DNA of 64,000 nucleotides from Sphaerospermopsis sp. SIO1G1 (lineage in GTDB: Bacteria; Cyanobacteriota; Cyanobacteriia; Cyanobacteriales; Nostocaceae). The translations under genes were made by a program, and so were the position numbers. Shown here piece after piece: positions 8,466 through 17,808 of the stretch. Numbering within the stretch: the first letter of the stretch is position 1; each line of letters opens with the position of its first letter. The notes under the pieces were generated by a model. The model saw only the letters and a list, made by a program, of their open reading frames with translations, did not search any database and had not been told where the DNA came from. Location of the stretch: NCBI GenBank assembly GCA_010672785.1, contig JAAHFX010000007.1, positions 1 through 64,000 on the forward strand, in the 5' to 3' direction.

Positions 8466-11186
8466 ATGACGAATCAGGTTATGATAGGAGATATTTCGGT
8501 TGCAAAAGATGATCGTGTGAATTACCCTACCCCCTCTTCAGAACTTGACTTAGGGTTGTTATTCCCCTTTGAACTAGATCAATTCCAACTCGATGCGATC
8601 GCCTCCCTCAATGTTGGACGTTCAGTAGTAGTCTGTGCGCCCACTGGAGCAGGGAAAACACTAATTGGGGAATATGCCATCTATCGCGCTCTGGCGCGAG
8701 GTAAACGTGTGTTTTATACCACCCCTTTGAAAGCTTTATCAAATCAAAAATTACGAGACTTTCGCGATAAATTCGGGTTTGATCAAGTCGGACTGTTGAC
8801 TGGAGATGCCTCTATTAACAGAGATGCACCGATTTTGGTCATGACTACAGAAATTTTCCGTAATATGCTCTATGGGACACCAATAGGTCAAATTGGCATC
8901 TCTTTAGTAGATGTCGAGGCTGTAGTCCTCGATGAGTGCCACTACATGAATGATCGTCAGCGGGGTACAGTCTGGGAAGAATCTATTATTTACTGCCCTC
9001 GTGAAGTCCAACTGGTGGCTCTTTCTGCTACGGTGGACAACAGCGATCAACTTACAGACTGGTTAAATCGTGTTCATGGGCCTACTGACATGATTTACTC
9101 AGAGTTTCGTCCTGTTCCCTTGGAATTTCACTTTTGTAACCCCAAAGGACTTTTCCCTTTACTTAATGATAGTAAAACCAAAATTAATCCCCGTTTAATT
9201 AGAAGGAAAAAGGGTTCACGGGATCGAAGCAAGGCTGCTAGACCTGAAGCACCGAGCATTGTTTATACTTTAAATCAGTTAGCCCAGCGGGATATGCTAC
9301 CTGCAATTTTCTTCATTTTCAGCCGCAAAGGTTGTGATAAAGCTGTGGCTGAGGTGGGAGATTTATGGTTAGTTAATAATGATGAATCCCAAACATTACG
9401 GAAACTGATTGATGATTTTTTATCACGAAATCCAGAAGCAGGGCGTTCTGGACAAATTGCTCCTTTGTACCGTGGTGTTGCGGCTCACCATGCAGGGATT
9501 TTACCAGCTTGGAAAGGTTTAGTAGAGGAACTATTTCAACAAGGGTTAATTAAAGTTGTTTTTGCCACTGAAACCTTGGCCGCTGGTATAAATATGCCAG
9601 CACGAACTACAGTAATTTCAACCCTTTCCAAACGCACAGATAATGGACACCGCTTGTTAAAAGCTTCTGAATTTCTGCAAATGTCTGGTAGGGCTGGACG
9701 TAGGGGTATGGATTTACAGGGTCATGTTGTCACAATTCAGACTCCATTTGAAGGAGCAAAAGAAGCAGCGTATTTAGCTACATCCCCAGCAGACCCATTG
9801 GTGAGCCAATTTACGCCTAGTTATGGTATGGTATTAAATTTACTGCAAACTCATACCTTGGCAGAGGCAAAAGAACTAATAGAGCGTAGTTTTGGCCAGT
9901 ACATGGCAACCTTATATTTAAAGCCAGAATATGATGAAGTGGCAGCAATTCAAGCAGCATTAGCAACAATCAAAGCTGAATTAGCTACCGTGAATGATCA
10001 TGATATAGCTTTATATGAAAAATATAGACAAAGATTAAAAGTAGAACGACATATCTTTAAAACCCTGCAAGAACAAGCTAGGGAAGATAGACAAGATCAA
10101 ATTGCGATGATGTTGGATTTTGCTGTGTCCGGAACTTTACTGAGTTTAAAGGATAAAAGCATGACTGCTACTTTACCAATAACCGCTGTGTTAATTAATA
10201 AAATACCTGATCAAGGCAAAACTGCATATTTTATTTGTTTAGCAGAAAATAACCGTTGGTATGTAGCTACATCAGTAGATGTAATGGATTTATATGCAGA
10301 AATACCCAAAATAGAACTGCCAGAAAATCTTTTACCACCAGATAATTTGGGTTTTAAACGAGGCCAGTCAGTAAATGGTGATCAACAAACAGAAGCGATC
10401 GCGGCTAGTATACCTGATCCCAGTCAATATATGTATATGCCCCCAGAATTGATAAATCAATTAAGTCGGGTAAATGCAGTCCAAGCACAATTAGAAAATC
10501 ACCCTCTACACAAAGCCGGAAACATTGCTCACATTTTTAAACAAAGAGCGCGATGTGTTGAATTAGAAGCGGAATTAGAAACCTTAGAAGAGGAGATAGA
10601 ACAAAACTCTCAACAGCACTGGGAAGAATTTGTGAACTTAATTCAGATATTACAACGTTTTGCAGGACTAGATGAATTAGTTCCCACTGAATTAGGACAA
10701 ATGGCCGCCACCATTCGGGGAGAAAATGAGTTATGGTTAGGTTTGGCGATCGCTAGTGGCGAATTGGATAACTTAGATCCTCACCATTTAGCTGCTGCTG
10801 CTGCTGCCTTAGTTACAGAAACACCAAGGCCAGACAGCAGAGTCAGATTTAATCTTAGCAATGAAGTTGCAGATGCCTTAGCAAAACTACGAGGTATGCG
10901 ACGAAAGTTATTCCAAGTACAAAGACGATATAATGTCGCTTTACCCATTTGGTTAGAATTTGAATTAATTGCCATTGTTGAACAATGGGCATTAGGAATG
11001 GAGTGGGGAGAATTATGTTTCCACACTACCTTAGATGAGGGGGATGTAGTGAGACTATTAAGACGAACATTAGATTTATTATCTCAAATTCCCCATGTCC
11101 CCTTTGTCAGTGAAACTTTACGAGCGAATGCTCAAAGAGCAATACAATTAATTGACAGATTCCCAGTTAATGAACTGGTGGAATAG
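8466..11186 (+). CDS. Ski2/Mtr4-like DEAD/DEAH-box RNA helicase
   Basis: A 906-residue superfamily 2 helicase. Motif I is APTGAGKT (residues 58-65), motif Ia TTPLKALSNQK, motif II DECH in VLDECHYM, motif III LSATV and motif VI QMSGRAGRRGMD. The C-terminal third (about 480-906) contains the helical DSHCT-type region found in Ski2/Mtr4 enzymes. Eukaryotic relatives feed RNA to the exosome; cyanobacterial members are thought to act in RNA metabolism, but the substrate is not known from sequence. It appears monocistronic, with a MITE just upstream and a long STRR directly after the stop codon. Confidence 0.9.
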   Translation: MTNQVMIGDISVAKDDRVNYPTPSSELDLGLLFPFELDQFQLDAIASLNVGRSVVVCAPTGAGKTLIGEYAIYRALARGKRVFYTTPLKALSNQKLRDFRDKFGFDQVGLLTGDASINRDAPILVMTTEIFRNMLYGTPIGQIGISLVDVEAVVLDECHYMNDRQRGTVWEESIIYCPREVQLVALSATVDNSDQLTDWLNRVHGPTDMIYSEFRPVPLEFHFCNPKGLFPLLNDSKTKINPRLIRRKKGSRDRSKAARPEAPSIVYTLNQLAQRDMLPAIFFIFSRKGCDKAVAEVGDLWLVNNDESQTLRKLIDDFLSRNPEAGRSGQIAPLYRGVAAHHAGILPAWKGLVEELFQQGLIKVVFATETLAAGINMPARTTVISTLSKRTDNGHRLLKASEFLQMSGRAGRRGMDLQGHVVTIQTPFEGAKEAAYLATSPADPLVSQFTPSYGMVLNLLQTHTLAEAKELIERSFGQYMATLYLKPEYDEVAAIQAALATIKAELATVNDHDIALYEKYRQRLKVERHIFKTLQEQAREDRQDQIAMMLDFAVSGTLLSLKDKSMTATLPITAVLINKIPDQGKTAYFICLAENNRWYVATSVDVMDLYAEIPKIELPENLLPPDNLGFKRGQSVNGDQQTEAIAASIPDPSQYMYMPPELINQLSRVNAVQAQLENHPLHKAGNIAHIFKQRARCVELEAELETLEEEIEQNSQQHWEEFVNLIQILQRFAGLDELVPTELGQMAATIRGENELWLGLAIASGELDNLDPHHLAAAAAALVTETPRPDSRVRFNLSNEVADALAKLRGMRRKLFQVQRRYNVALPIWLEFELIAIVEQWALGMEWGELCFHTTLDEGDVVRLLRRTLDLLSQIPHVPFVSETLRANAQRAIQLIDRFPVNELVE

Positions 11187-11193
11187 GCAAACT

Positions 11194-11516
11194 TCAGTGA
11201 ACAGTGAGCAGTAAACAGTAGACAGTGAACAGTGAACAGTAAACAGTAGACAGTGAACAGTAAACAGTAAATAGTGATAACTGAAAACTGATAACTGATA
11301 ACTGATAACTGATAACTGATAACTGATAACTGATAACTGATAACTGCTAACTGATAACTGATAACTGATAACTGATAACTGATAACTGCTAACTGATAAC
11401 TGATAACTGATAACTGATAACTGATAACTGATAACTGATAACTGATAACTGATAACTGCTAACTGATAACTGCTAACTGATAACTGATAACTGATAACTG
11501 ATAACTGATAACTGAT
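11194..11516. repeat. STRR: AACAGTG/AACAGTA then GATAACT heptamers
   Basis: A first part (11194-11275) has irregular CAGTGAACAGTAAACAGTAG units. It is followed by about 34 heptamers of GATAACT, with occasional GCTAACT variants. This is the reverse complement of the AGTTATC arrays at 19.6 and 35.9 kb. Confidence 0.95.
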
Positions 11517-11544
11517 ATTAATATGTCTATTGTGGACTAAATTA

Positions 11545-11652
11545 TTAGCCCCATAAACCAGTCAATACCAACGGTAGTAATATTAAAGCAGAAGCAATTA
11601 AAACTAAAGTTGCAGGATCAATATTGATATGATTTTTTTGAGGATCTGTCAT
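11545..11652 (-). CDS. 35-aa single-span membrane peptide (second of pair)
   Basis: An ATG (11652) to TAA frame encodes 35 residues: a hydrophilic start (MTDPQKNHINID), then one hydrophobic span (about residues 13-33, ending VLTGLWG). An AGGA lies about 10 bases upstream of the ATG. Size and topology resemble the low-molecular-weight subunits of photosystems, cytochrome b6f or NDH-1, but it matches none that I recognise. It follows a second 35-aa frame by 16 bp on the same strand, so the two probably form a tiny operon. Function unknown. Confidence 0.5.
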   Translation of the reverse strand: MTDPQKNHINIDPATLVLIASALILLPLVLTGLWG

Positions 11653-11668
11653 TTTGAAATATCCTAAT

Positions 11669-11776
11669 TCATTTTTTCCAAGGTAATTTAGTACCCATTT
11701 CTGTTAAAGCTGAGAATACTAAATATAGTATCAACAAACCTGCACCAATTAAGAAATAAATTATATCGTTATTCAT
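11669..11776 (-). CDS. 35-aa single-span membrane peptide (first of pair)
   Basis: ATG at 11776 to TGA at 11669. The peptide starts MNNDIIYFLIGAGLL, has one hydrophobic helix (about residues 5-24) and a short polar tail ending KLPWKK. No strong Shine-Dalgarno is visible; a TACAAT box lies about 10 bases upstream, so the leader would be very short. It precedes the other 35-aa frame on the minus strand, and both neighbours point the other way, so the pair forms its own transcription unit. Function unknown. Confidence 0.45.
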   Translation of the reverse strand: MNNDIIYFLIGAGLLILYLVFSALTEMGTKLPWKK

Positions 11777-12054
11777 AATTGATATTGTATGTAGTGTACT
11801 TAAACACTAATTTTCCCGGACAATATTGATTTATGCAGAGAATAGGGAATGGTAGGTATACAAATTGAAGTCATATTGGTAATGACCCTCCTTAATTATA
11901 CAGCAAAGTTTAAGATAAGTTGAAGTATAACACCCAACTTACAGCTCTTGACTAGCAAGCACAGGAAATCTGACAGTTCACCCCCACTGTTAGCACAGCT
12001 TACTATCAGGGAGAAGTGGCTGTATTTCTGATTCAGATCAAGGATACATAACCT
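11777..12054. other. Intergenic leader of the lipoprotein-kinase pair
   Basis: No gene. It contains divergent promoter space for the 35-aa pair and a plus-strand leader with a short ACAGT...ACTGT hairpin (11973-11990) and other potential pairings. I do not recognise a known riboswitch class. Confidence 0.4.
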
Positions 12055-13029
12055 ATGACTCATCATCAATGGAAATCTTCTTGCTATTCATCCCAGAAAA
12101 TACGGGTGCTATTAGTCATTTTATTGACTATAATCACCTTTTGTACAGGATGTTCTCAACAGAGAAATCAAGACTTGAACGGATCTAGCTCATTACCACC
12201 CAATTATGCTTTAAATCAAAAGTCACAAAAAATCACAATAGCTGTTATTTCAAACCAAGCATCGGCAAACAAGTTAGACCAATTACCAAATTTAGCTAAA
12301 TACTTAGAAAGTAATTTATCCCATCAATTTGAAATTAAGGTGTATCCAGATTATGAAACAGTAGTGGAATTACTTGTGAATGAAAAAGTACAAATTGCTT
12401 ACCTGACTTCCTTTAGCTATATCAAAGCCAAGGAAAAAAATCCCAATCTTGAACCCATATTAGCGCCAATTAGTAAAAAAACAGGTAGGCCTTGGCACAC
12501 TAGCATTATTATTGCTAATGCCAATAAAATCAAAAGTATTCAAGACTTGAATAATAAAAGATTTGGATTTGTGAGTAAATCTTCAACTACAGGGTACTTA
12601 ATACCTGCAATAGAGTTTTTTCTAGCCAGAGAAATTAATCCTGAGCAAGTATTTCAAGAGGTTAAATTTCTAGGTAGTCATGAGCAGGCAATTACTGCAT
12701 TAATATCTGGGAAAGTTGATGCTGTAGCCACATCTTTGGAATCTATAGAAGGAGAAAAATTTGCACAGCAATTGCAATCATTAATGTACGCAAAAATTTG
12801 GGAATCTTCCCCATCACCTACAGATCCAATAGTTGTATCTACAACAATTCAGCCTATATTAGTAAACGGAATTAAAAAAGTTTTATTGGATGCTCCCAAG
12901 GAGATTATCTCTATTTCTGGAGTAGAAATATCAGGATATACCATAGTAGATGATCTTAATTATGAAAGAATTAGGAAAATGCAACAGCAGTTAGAGGAAA
13001 TTAATCAAAATCAAAATAATAGCATTTGA
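12055..13029 (+). CDS. PhnD-like periplasmic binding lipoprotein
   Basis: A 324-residue protein with a lipoprotein signal peptide: hydrophobic core about residues 16-30 and lipobox CTGC with Cys33. It continues as a phosphate/phosphite/phosphonate-type (PhnD family) solute-binding fold, with QIAYLTSFSYIKAKEK and FGFVSKSSTTGYLIPAIEF. No permease or ATPase genes are nearby. Instead a membrane sensor kinase starts about 19 bp after the stop. This suggests a ligand-sensing lipoprotein that feeds the kinase rather than a transporter component, which is inference. The ligand cannot be read from sequence; PhnD-like folds bind phosphonates, phosphite and various organic anions. Confidence 0.85.
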   Translation: MTHHQWKSSCYSSQKIRVLLVILLTIITFCTGCSQQRNQDLNGSSSLPPNYALNQKSQKITIAVISNQASANKLDQLPNLAKYLESNLSHQFEIKVYPDYETVVELLVNEKVQIAYLTSFSYIKAKEKNPNLEPILAPISKKTGRPWHTSIIIANANKIKSIQDLNNKRFGFVSKSSTTGYLIPAIEFFLAREINPEQVFQEVKFLGSHEQAITALISGKVDAVATSLESIEGEKFAQQLQSLMYAKIWESSPSPTDPIVVSTTIQPILVNGIKKVLLDAPKEIISISGVEISGYTIVDDLNYERIRKMQQQLEEINQNQNNSI

Positions 13030-13048
13030 AATTGATGATAAATTTACC

Positions 13049-14833
13049 ATGAAAATTTGGCAAAAATTTTTAGTCTCTTCTACTATATTAGCAGGTTTAA
13101 TATGTGTCATGGGTGCTGGTGTCTTTCGTCTTTACCAAGCAGAAATAGCTGCACAAAAGGCTCAAAAAAGTGCGGCCTATGCCAGAAAAATTACTTATAG
13201 ATTAGAAAAATCTTTACAAAATCAAGCTTTAGTTCTCAAAGATTTTGTTGTGCTAGACCATAACATAGCACACATGATCAAGTTTCAAAATACTAGGTCA
13301 AATTTTTTGGTAGACTTGAAAGAATTAGAATTGCTAATGGATGGAGCAGTCAAAGAAATATCTTTTGTCTATCGTCGTCATTATTTATTAACTAATTTAG
13401 CAAACACCTTAGATCGCAATAATAATAGATATATAGCCCAACAAGACTTACAAGCTATTAATTCCTATATTCAAGACATTACTCTTTATCTCAATGATAT
13501 TTCTGACATAGCTGAACAACATAATTATGCAGCTATTAGTTACTTAGAGAGAATTAGATATATTAATACTATCTCTTTAGGATTAGGAATTATTTTTATA
13601 TTTTTAGTTTTTTTGTTTAAGATTATTATTATTATAATTCCCTTGATTCACTCACTCCACAAATTACAAATTGGTGTAGGTAAAATTGGAGCAGGAGACT
13701 TAAATTATTTTTTAGATATTCAAACCAATGATGAAATTGAGCAACTAGCACAGGATTTTAATCAAATGACTATGAAACTGAGGGATTTTTATTATTCCTT
13801 AGAATCAAAAGTTACGGAAAGGACATCAGAACTTTTTCAACTGAATCAAGATTTACAAACAGAAATAACAGAACGGAAGGAAGCAGAAATTAAGCTCAAG
13901 GAATCACAATGGGAATTAACCACAAAAGCACAAGAATTGCAGCAAACACTGCGAGAACTACAAGATACACAAACACAGTTAATTCAAAATGAAAAAATGT
14001 CTAGTTTAGGTCAATTAGTTGCGGGAATAGCTCATGAAATTAATAATCCTGTTAACTTTATTCATGGGAACATGAAACCCCTCAAAGAATATATACAAAA
14101 TCTTATCCATTTAGTCAAATTATATCAAATTTATTACCCCCAACCCACTCATGAAATTTATGATTACCAAGATTATATAGATACAGCTTTTATATTGGAG
14201 GATACTAATAAAATTATTACTTCTTTAGAAATGGGAACTACAAGAATTAGAGAAATTGTTTTATCTTTAAGAAACTTCTCCCGACTAGATGAAGCAGATA
14301 TGAAAGAGGTAAATATCCATGAAGGAATTGAGAATACATTATTAATTCTTGCACATAGAATTAAAGAGAAGTCTCATGATGGAGAAATTGATATCGTCAA
14401 AGACTATGGGAATTTACCTTTGATTGAATGTTATCCTGGACAACTTAATCAAGTATTTATGAATATTTTGAGTAATGCTATTGATGCTTTAGAAGGTAAA
14501 GATCATCATCAGGGAATTAACATAGGAAAAGTAGCAGATGAAAGGAAGATTAGTATCAAAACCCAACAAGTTACAGATAAATATATCGCTGTTCACATCA
14601 CAGATAATGGTATAGGAATACCACGTGAGAATATTCATCGGATTTTTGATCCTTTTTTCACCACAAAACCAATTGGTGAAGGAAATGGACTCGGTTTATC
14701 AATTAGCTATCAGATAATTCATAGTAGACATAAAGGTAATTTAAAGTGTATTACAAATCCAGGAAAAGGAACAGAGTTTATCATTGAATTACCTATTCAG
14801 CAAAATATTAATTTGGCAATTACAGAAAATTAA
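13049..14833 (+). CDS. Membrane sensor histidine kinase (HAMP-HisKA-HATPase)
   Basis: A 594-residue kinase. One membrane helix lies at about 8-26, then an extracytoplasmic sensor region (about 30-170), then a second, unusually Ile-rich helix (about 172-200). A HAMP linker (about 200-252) and a long coiled coil (about 255-315) follow. HisKA carries His329 in AHEINNPVNF. The ATPase domain has N-box NAIDAL, G1 DNGIGIP and G2 GEGNGLGLSI. All key residues are present, so it should be active. No response regulator lies next to it. Coupling to the preceding lipoprotein gene suggests that the periplasmic lipoprotein is its ligand sensor. Confidence 0.9.
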   Translation: MKIWQKFLVSSTILAGLICVMGAGVFRLYQAEIAAQKAQKSAAYARKITYRLEKSLQNQALVLKDFVVLDHNIAHMIKFQNTRSNFLVDLKELELLMDGAVKEISFVYRRHYLLTNLANTLDRNNNRYIAQQDLQAINSYIQDITLYLNDISDIAEQHNYAAISYLERIRYINTISLGLGIIFIFLVFLFKIIIIIIPLIHSLHKLQIGVGKIGAGDLNYFLDIQTNDEIEQLAQDFNQMTMKLRDFYYSLESKVTERTSELFQLNQDLQTEITERKEAEIKLKESQWELTTKAQELQQTLRELQDTQTQLIQNEKMSSLGQLVAGIAHEINNPVNFIHGNMKPLKEYIQNLIHLVKLYQIYYPQPTHEIYDYQDYIDTAFILEDTNKIITSLEMGTTRIREIVLSLRNFSRLDEADMKEVNIHEGIENTLLILAHRIKEKSHDGEIDIVKDYGNLPLIECYPGQLNQVFMNILSNAIDALEGKDHHQGINIGKVADERKISIKTQQVTDKYIAVHITDNGIGIPRENIHRIFDPFFTTKPIGEGNGLGLSISYQIIHSRHKGNLKCITNPGKGTEFIIELPIQQNINLAITEN

Positions 14834-14899
14834 GTATACATTTAATTCTGAATATGATAAAATTTTAATAATGTTTATTGTTAGTGTTTAATCTATATT

Positions 14900-15709
14900 A
14901 TGCAACTTCATTTATTAAAACCTTTAGCATTTATTGATTTAGAAGCAACTGGATTAGATATTACTAAAGATAGAATTGTGCAAATTGCGATCCTCAAAGT
15001 ATTACCCGATGGTACAGAAGAATTAAAATCACAAATTATCAACCCAACTATTCCCATTCCTCCAGAAGTTTCTATGGTGCATGGAATATATGATCAAGAT
15101 GTCCAAGACGCACCAACTTTTGCTGATGTTGCAGAGGAATATTTAGATTTTATCGAGGATAGCGACTTAGCTGGTTTCAATTCCAATAGATTTGATTTTC
15201 CTATGTTAGTGGAAGAATTTTTAAGGGTAGGAAAAAATTTAAACTTAACAGGTAAAAATTTAGTGGATGTACAAGCTATTTTCCACACAATGGAAAGACG
15301 CAATTTAAAAGCAGCTTATAAATTTTATTGTGATCAAGAATTGGTAGGAGCGCATGATGCAGCAGTAGATATTCGAGCAACCTATGAAGTTTTAAAAGCA
15401 CAAATAACCCGTTATGAAAATGTAGAAACTATCAATGATGGTTCTCCCGTCACTGTACCAATTAAAAATGATATGAGTATTTTAAGTCAATTAGCCAATT
15501 TTAATTTTTTAGATCCTACAGGTAGATTGATTTATGATGATAAAAAACAGGCTATTGTTTTCAATTTTGGTAAATATCGAGGTAAAACAGTTTTAGAAGT
15601 ATTTTCTAAAGATCCTAGTTATTATGATTGGATGATGAATAAGGCTAATTTTTCTCTATCTACCAAAAAAGTGATTGCAAGAGCATGGAAAGCAATTAAT
15701 AATTCGTAA
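14900..15709 (+). CDS. DEDDh 3'-5' exonuclease (DnaQ-like) with C-terminal DUF3820-type segment
   Basis: The 269-residue protein begins with an exonuclease domain (about 8-175): Exo I FIDLEATG with Asp13 and Glu15, Exo II NSNRFDFPML, and Exo III HDAAVDIRATYEVL with the His and Asp pair. It belongs to the DNA polymerase III epsilon / RNase T superfamily. The C-terminal 70 residues contain a GKYRGKTVLEVFSKDPSYYDWMM segment, typical of a small DUF3820-like domain fused to some exonucleases. It stands alone on the plus strand, and its stop runs straight into a TAATTCG repeat. The substrate is unknown. Confidence 0.85.
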   Translation: MQLHLLKPLAFIDLEATGLDITKDRIVQIAILKVLPDGTEELKSQIINPTIPIPPEVSMVHGIYDQDVQDAPTFADVAEEYLDFIEDSDLAGFNSNRFDFPMLVEEFLRVGKNLNLTGKNLVDVQAIFHTMERRNLKAAYKFYCDQELVGAHDAAVDIRATYEVLKAQITRYENVETINDGSPVTVPIKNDMSILSQLANFNFLDPTGRLIYDDKKQAIVFNFGKYRGKTVLEVFSKDPSYYDWMMNKANFSLSTKKVIARAWKAINNS

Positions 15710-15792
15710 TTCGTAATTCGTAATGCTCCCTATGGCTAACGCCATGCTACGGTATCGGGAGAGCTTCGCTTACGTAATTCGTAATTTATATC
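15697..15792. repeat. TAATTCG STRR with nested hairpin repeat
   Basis: TAATTCG heptamers are interrupted at 15725-15774 by a palindromic insert. Its GCTCCC...GGGAGAGC outer stem encloses a second perfect stem ATGGC-TAAC-GCCAT. Very similar inserts occur at 37631-37680 and, without the inner stem, at 37699-37725. This resembles the small dispersed repeats described in Nostoc. Confidence 0.85.
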
Positions 15793-15930
15793 AAATTTGG
15801 TAACATCGGCATGATATATTTATCTCAGAGATATTGATAATGCAAAAATAAACATTTAGAGAATAATAGCAACGCACCCGGAAACAATATTATTCGTGGT
15901 TCTAAATTCTAAATTCTAAATTCTCTTAAC

Positions 15931-17568
15931 ATGATAGTAAAGTTACATTCAATATCAGATTTTATTCACCCAAATATTCCCATCATTCCTCAAACTATTA
16001 GTTATTATTATCAAGGTAAATGTCCCCAAACTGGGGAAACTTTAAAATTACCAAGAACAACATTCGCAGAAGTAATAGCGAAAGGTTTAATGCAGCAACT
16101 TAGTCAAAATTATATCTATTCCCAAGAGGGAAAAATGTATGGTATTTTATTAGTGGCATTACCCAATGGTGAACAGAAAGTTCTTAAAGCTTTTTCGGGT
16201 TTACTCAATGGTTGTAAAATAGTAGATGGTTGGGTGACACCTATTCCCGGTAGAGAAAAAGTAAAATTATTAGAAACCGAAACTTTAGGCAAGTTGGAAA
16301 ACATTAAGCAAGAAATTATCCAACTGACAGAAATACCAGAAAGACAAGAATATACAAATTTATATCGAGAATTTGAGCAAGAGTTAGAAACTTTAAAATT
16401 ACAACATCAACATAGTAAACAACAACGACAGGAAAAGCGGACAAAGTTTTTAAAAACCCTGAATGGAGAACAATTGCAAATAGCGTTAGGAGAATTAGAA
16501 GCAGAAAGTCGTCAACAGGGAATTGTGAGAAAGAAACTCAAAAAACAGCAACAACAGATTTTACAACCTTTACTAGAGCAGATAAAAACTTCAGATCAAA
16601 AAATTCAAACCTTGAAAAAACAGAGAAAAGAAATATCCAGAGAATTACAAACTCAAATGCACGCTGCTTATAGTTTAACTAACTTTTATGGACAATCTTT
16701 ATCCTTACAACAATTATTTCCCTGGGGAATACCTACAGGTACAGGAGAATGTTGCGCTCCTAAATTATTACATTATGCCGCAACCCATAATTTACAACCT
16801 TTAGCAATGGCAGAATTTTGGTGGGGGGAGTCAACAGTACAAGATAAAATTGCTGGAGAATTTTATGGTGCGTGTATAGAAAGGTGTCAACCGTTAATGG
16901 GGTTTTTATTATCAGGTTGGAAATTTCCCAATTCACAAAATCAACAGTTAGAAATTATTTATGAAGATCAATGGTTGATTGCAGTTAATAAACCAGCAGG
17001 ATTATTATCTGTACCAGGACGTTATTTATATAATCAAGATAGTGTTTTTAGTCGGTTGATAAATTTATATGCTGGAGAATTAATGACAGTGCATCGTTTA
17101 GATCAAGATACTTCCGGAATTTTGATTTTAGCAAAAGATAAATGGACACAATCACAACTACATCAACAATTTCAAAACAGAAAAGTCGAGAAAATTTATG
17201 AAGCGATTTTGTCTGGTTTGACTGATAAGAATCAAGGTATGATTAATTTACCATTGTGGGGAAATCCAGAAAAGCGACCTGTGCAAATAGTAGACTGGGA
17301 ACAAGGTAAACCCAGTTTGACTCAATTTCAGGTAATGGGAAAGCAAGGAAATTACACCCGTGTAGAATTTCGACCTCTCACTGGTAGAAGTCATCAGTTA
17401 AGAGTTCATGCTGCTGATGTACAAGGTTTAGGAATTCCCATTTTAGGCGATCGCCTCTATGGTGATAAAGATGATATGAACAGGCTATATTTACACGCTA
17501 GGGAAATTATCTTTCCACATCCCCATACCCAAGTAAGTCTCCATTTAAAAACAGAAACACCATTTTAA
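15931..17568 (+). CDS. RluA-family pseudouridine synthase with long N-terminal extension
   Basis: A 545-residue protein whose C-terminal half (about 345-545) is a RluA-type pseudouridine synthase. The catalytic motif HRLDQDTSGI contains Asp391, followed by PLTGRSHQLRVH and GDRLYG. The first 340 residues are a separate region with a long Gln/Lys-rich coiled coil (about 125-235) and a segment containing GTGECCAPKLL. Bacterial RluA/RluC/RluD enzymes are usually about 220-330 residues, so this is a long form, a layout also seen in other cyanobacteria and proteobacteria. It modifies uridines in rRNA or tRNA; the site cannot be told. The C-terminus meets an STRR. Confidence 0.88.
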   Translation: MIVKLHSISDFIHPNIPIIPQTISYYYQGKCPQTGETLKLPRTTFAEVIAKGLMQQLSQNYIYSQEGKMYGILLVALPNGEQKVLKAFSGLLNGCKIVDGWVTPIPGREKVKLLETETLGKLENIKQEIIQLTEIPERQEYTNLYREFEQELETLKLQHQHSKQQRQEKRTKFLKTLNGEQLQIALGELEAESRQQGIVRKKLKKQQQQILQPLLEQIKTSDQKIQTLKKQRKEISRELQTQMHAAYSLTNFYGQSLSLQQLFPWGIPTGTGECCAPKLLHYAATHNLQPLAMAEFWWGESTVQDKIAGEFYGACIERCQPLMGFLLSGWKFPNSQNQQLEIIYEDQWLIAVNKPAGLLSVPGRYLYNQDSVFSRLINLYAGELMTVHRLDQDTSGILILAKDKWTQSQLHQQFQNRKVEKIYEAILSGLTDKNQGMINLPLWGNPEKRPVQIVDWEQGKPSLTQFQVMGKQGNYTRVEFRPLTGRSHQLRVHAADVQGLGIPILGDRLYGDKDDMNRLYLHAREIIFPHPHTQVSLHLKTETPF

Positions 17569-17570
17569 TT

Positions 17571-17736
17571 TCTAATTCGTAATTCGTAATTCGTAATTTC
17601 TAATTCGTAATTTCTAATTCGTAATTCGTAATTCGTAATTCGTAATTCGTAATTCGTAATTTCTAAAAATATCTCACCCCACCTCCCCACCTCCCCACCA
17701 CCCCATCACCCCACCACCCCATCACCCCTCTCCCCA
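17571..17736. repeat. TAATTCG STRR followed by C-rich CCCCACC/CCCCATCA repeat
   Basis: TAATTCG units with TAATTTC variants (17571-17666), then a C-rich tract of CCCCACCTCCCC and CCCCATCACCCC units (17673-17736). The same C-rich unit lies at 40103-40134, at 54660-54702 and, reversed, inside ldpA (32945-33025). Confidence 0.9.
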
Positions 17737-17808
17737 ATTTCCAGTTTTGTCAAAGTCCCATTATTCGGTAAACTCATATATTGCACATACATAACTGGAG
17801 CAAAAACT

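Noticed and set aside
11277..11516. Possible CRISPR array
   Set aside because: Units are 7 bp and contiguous without spacers, so this is an STRR. No cas genes are present.
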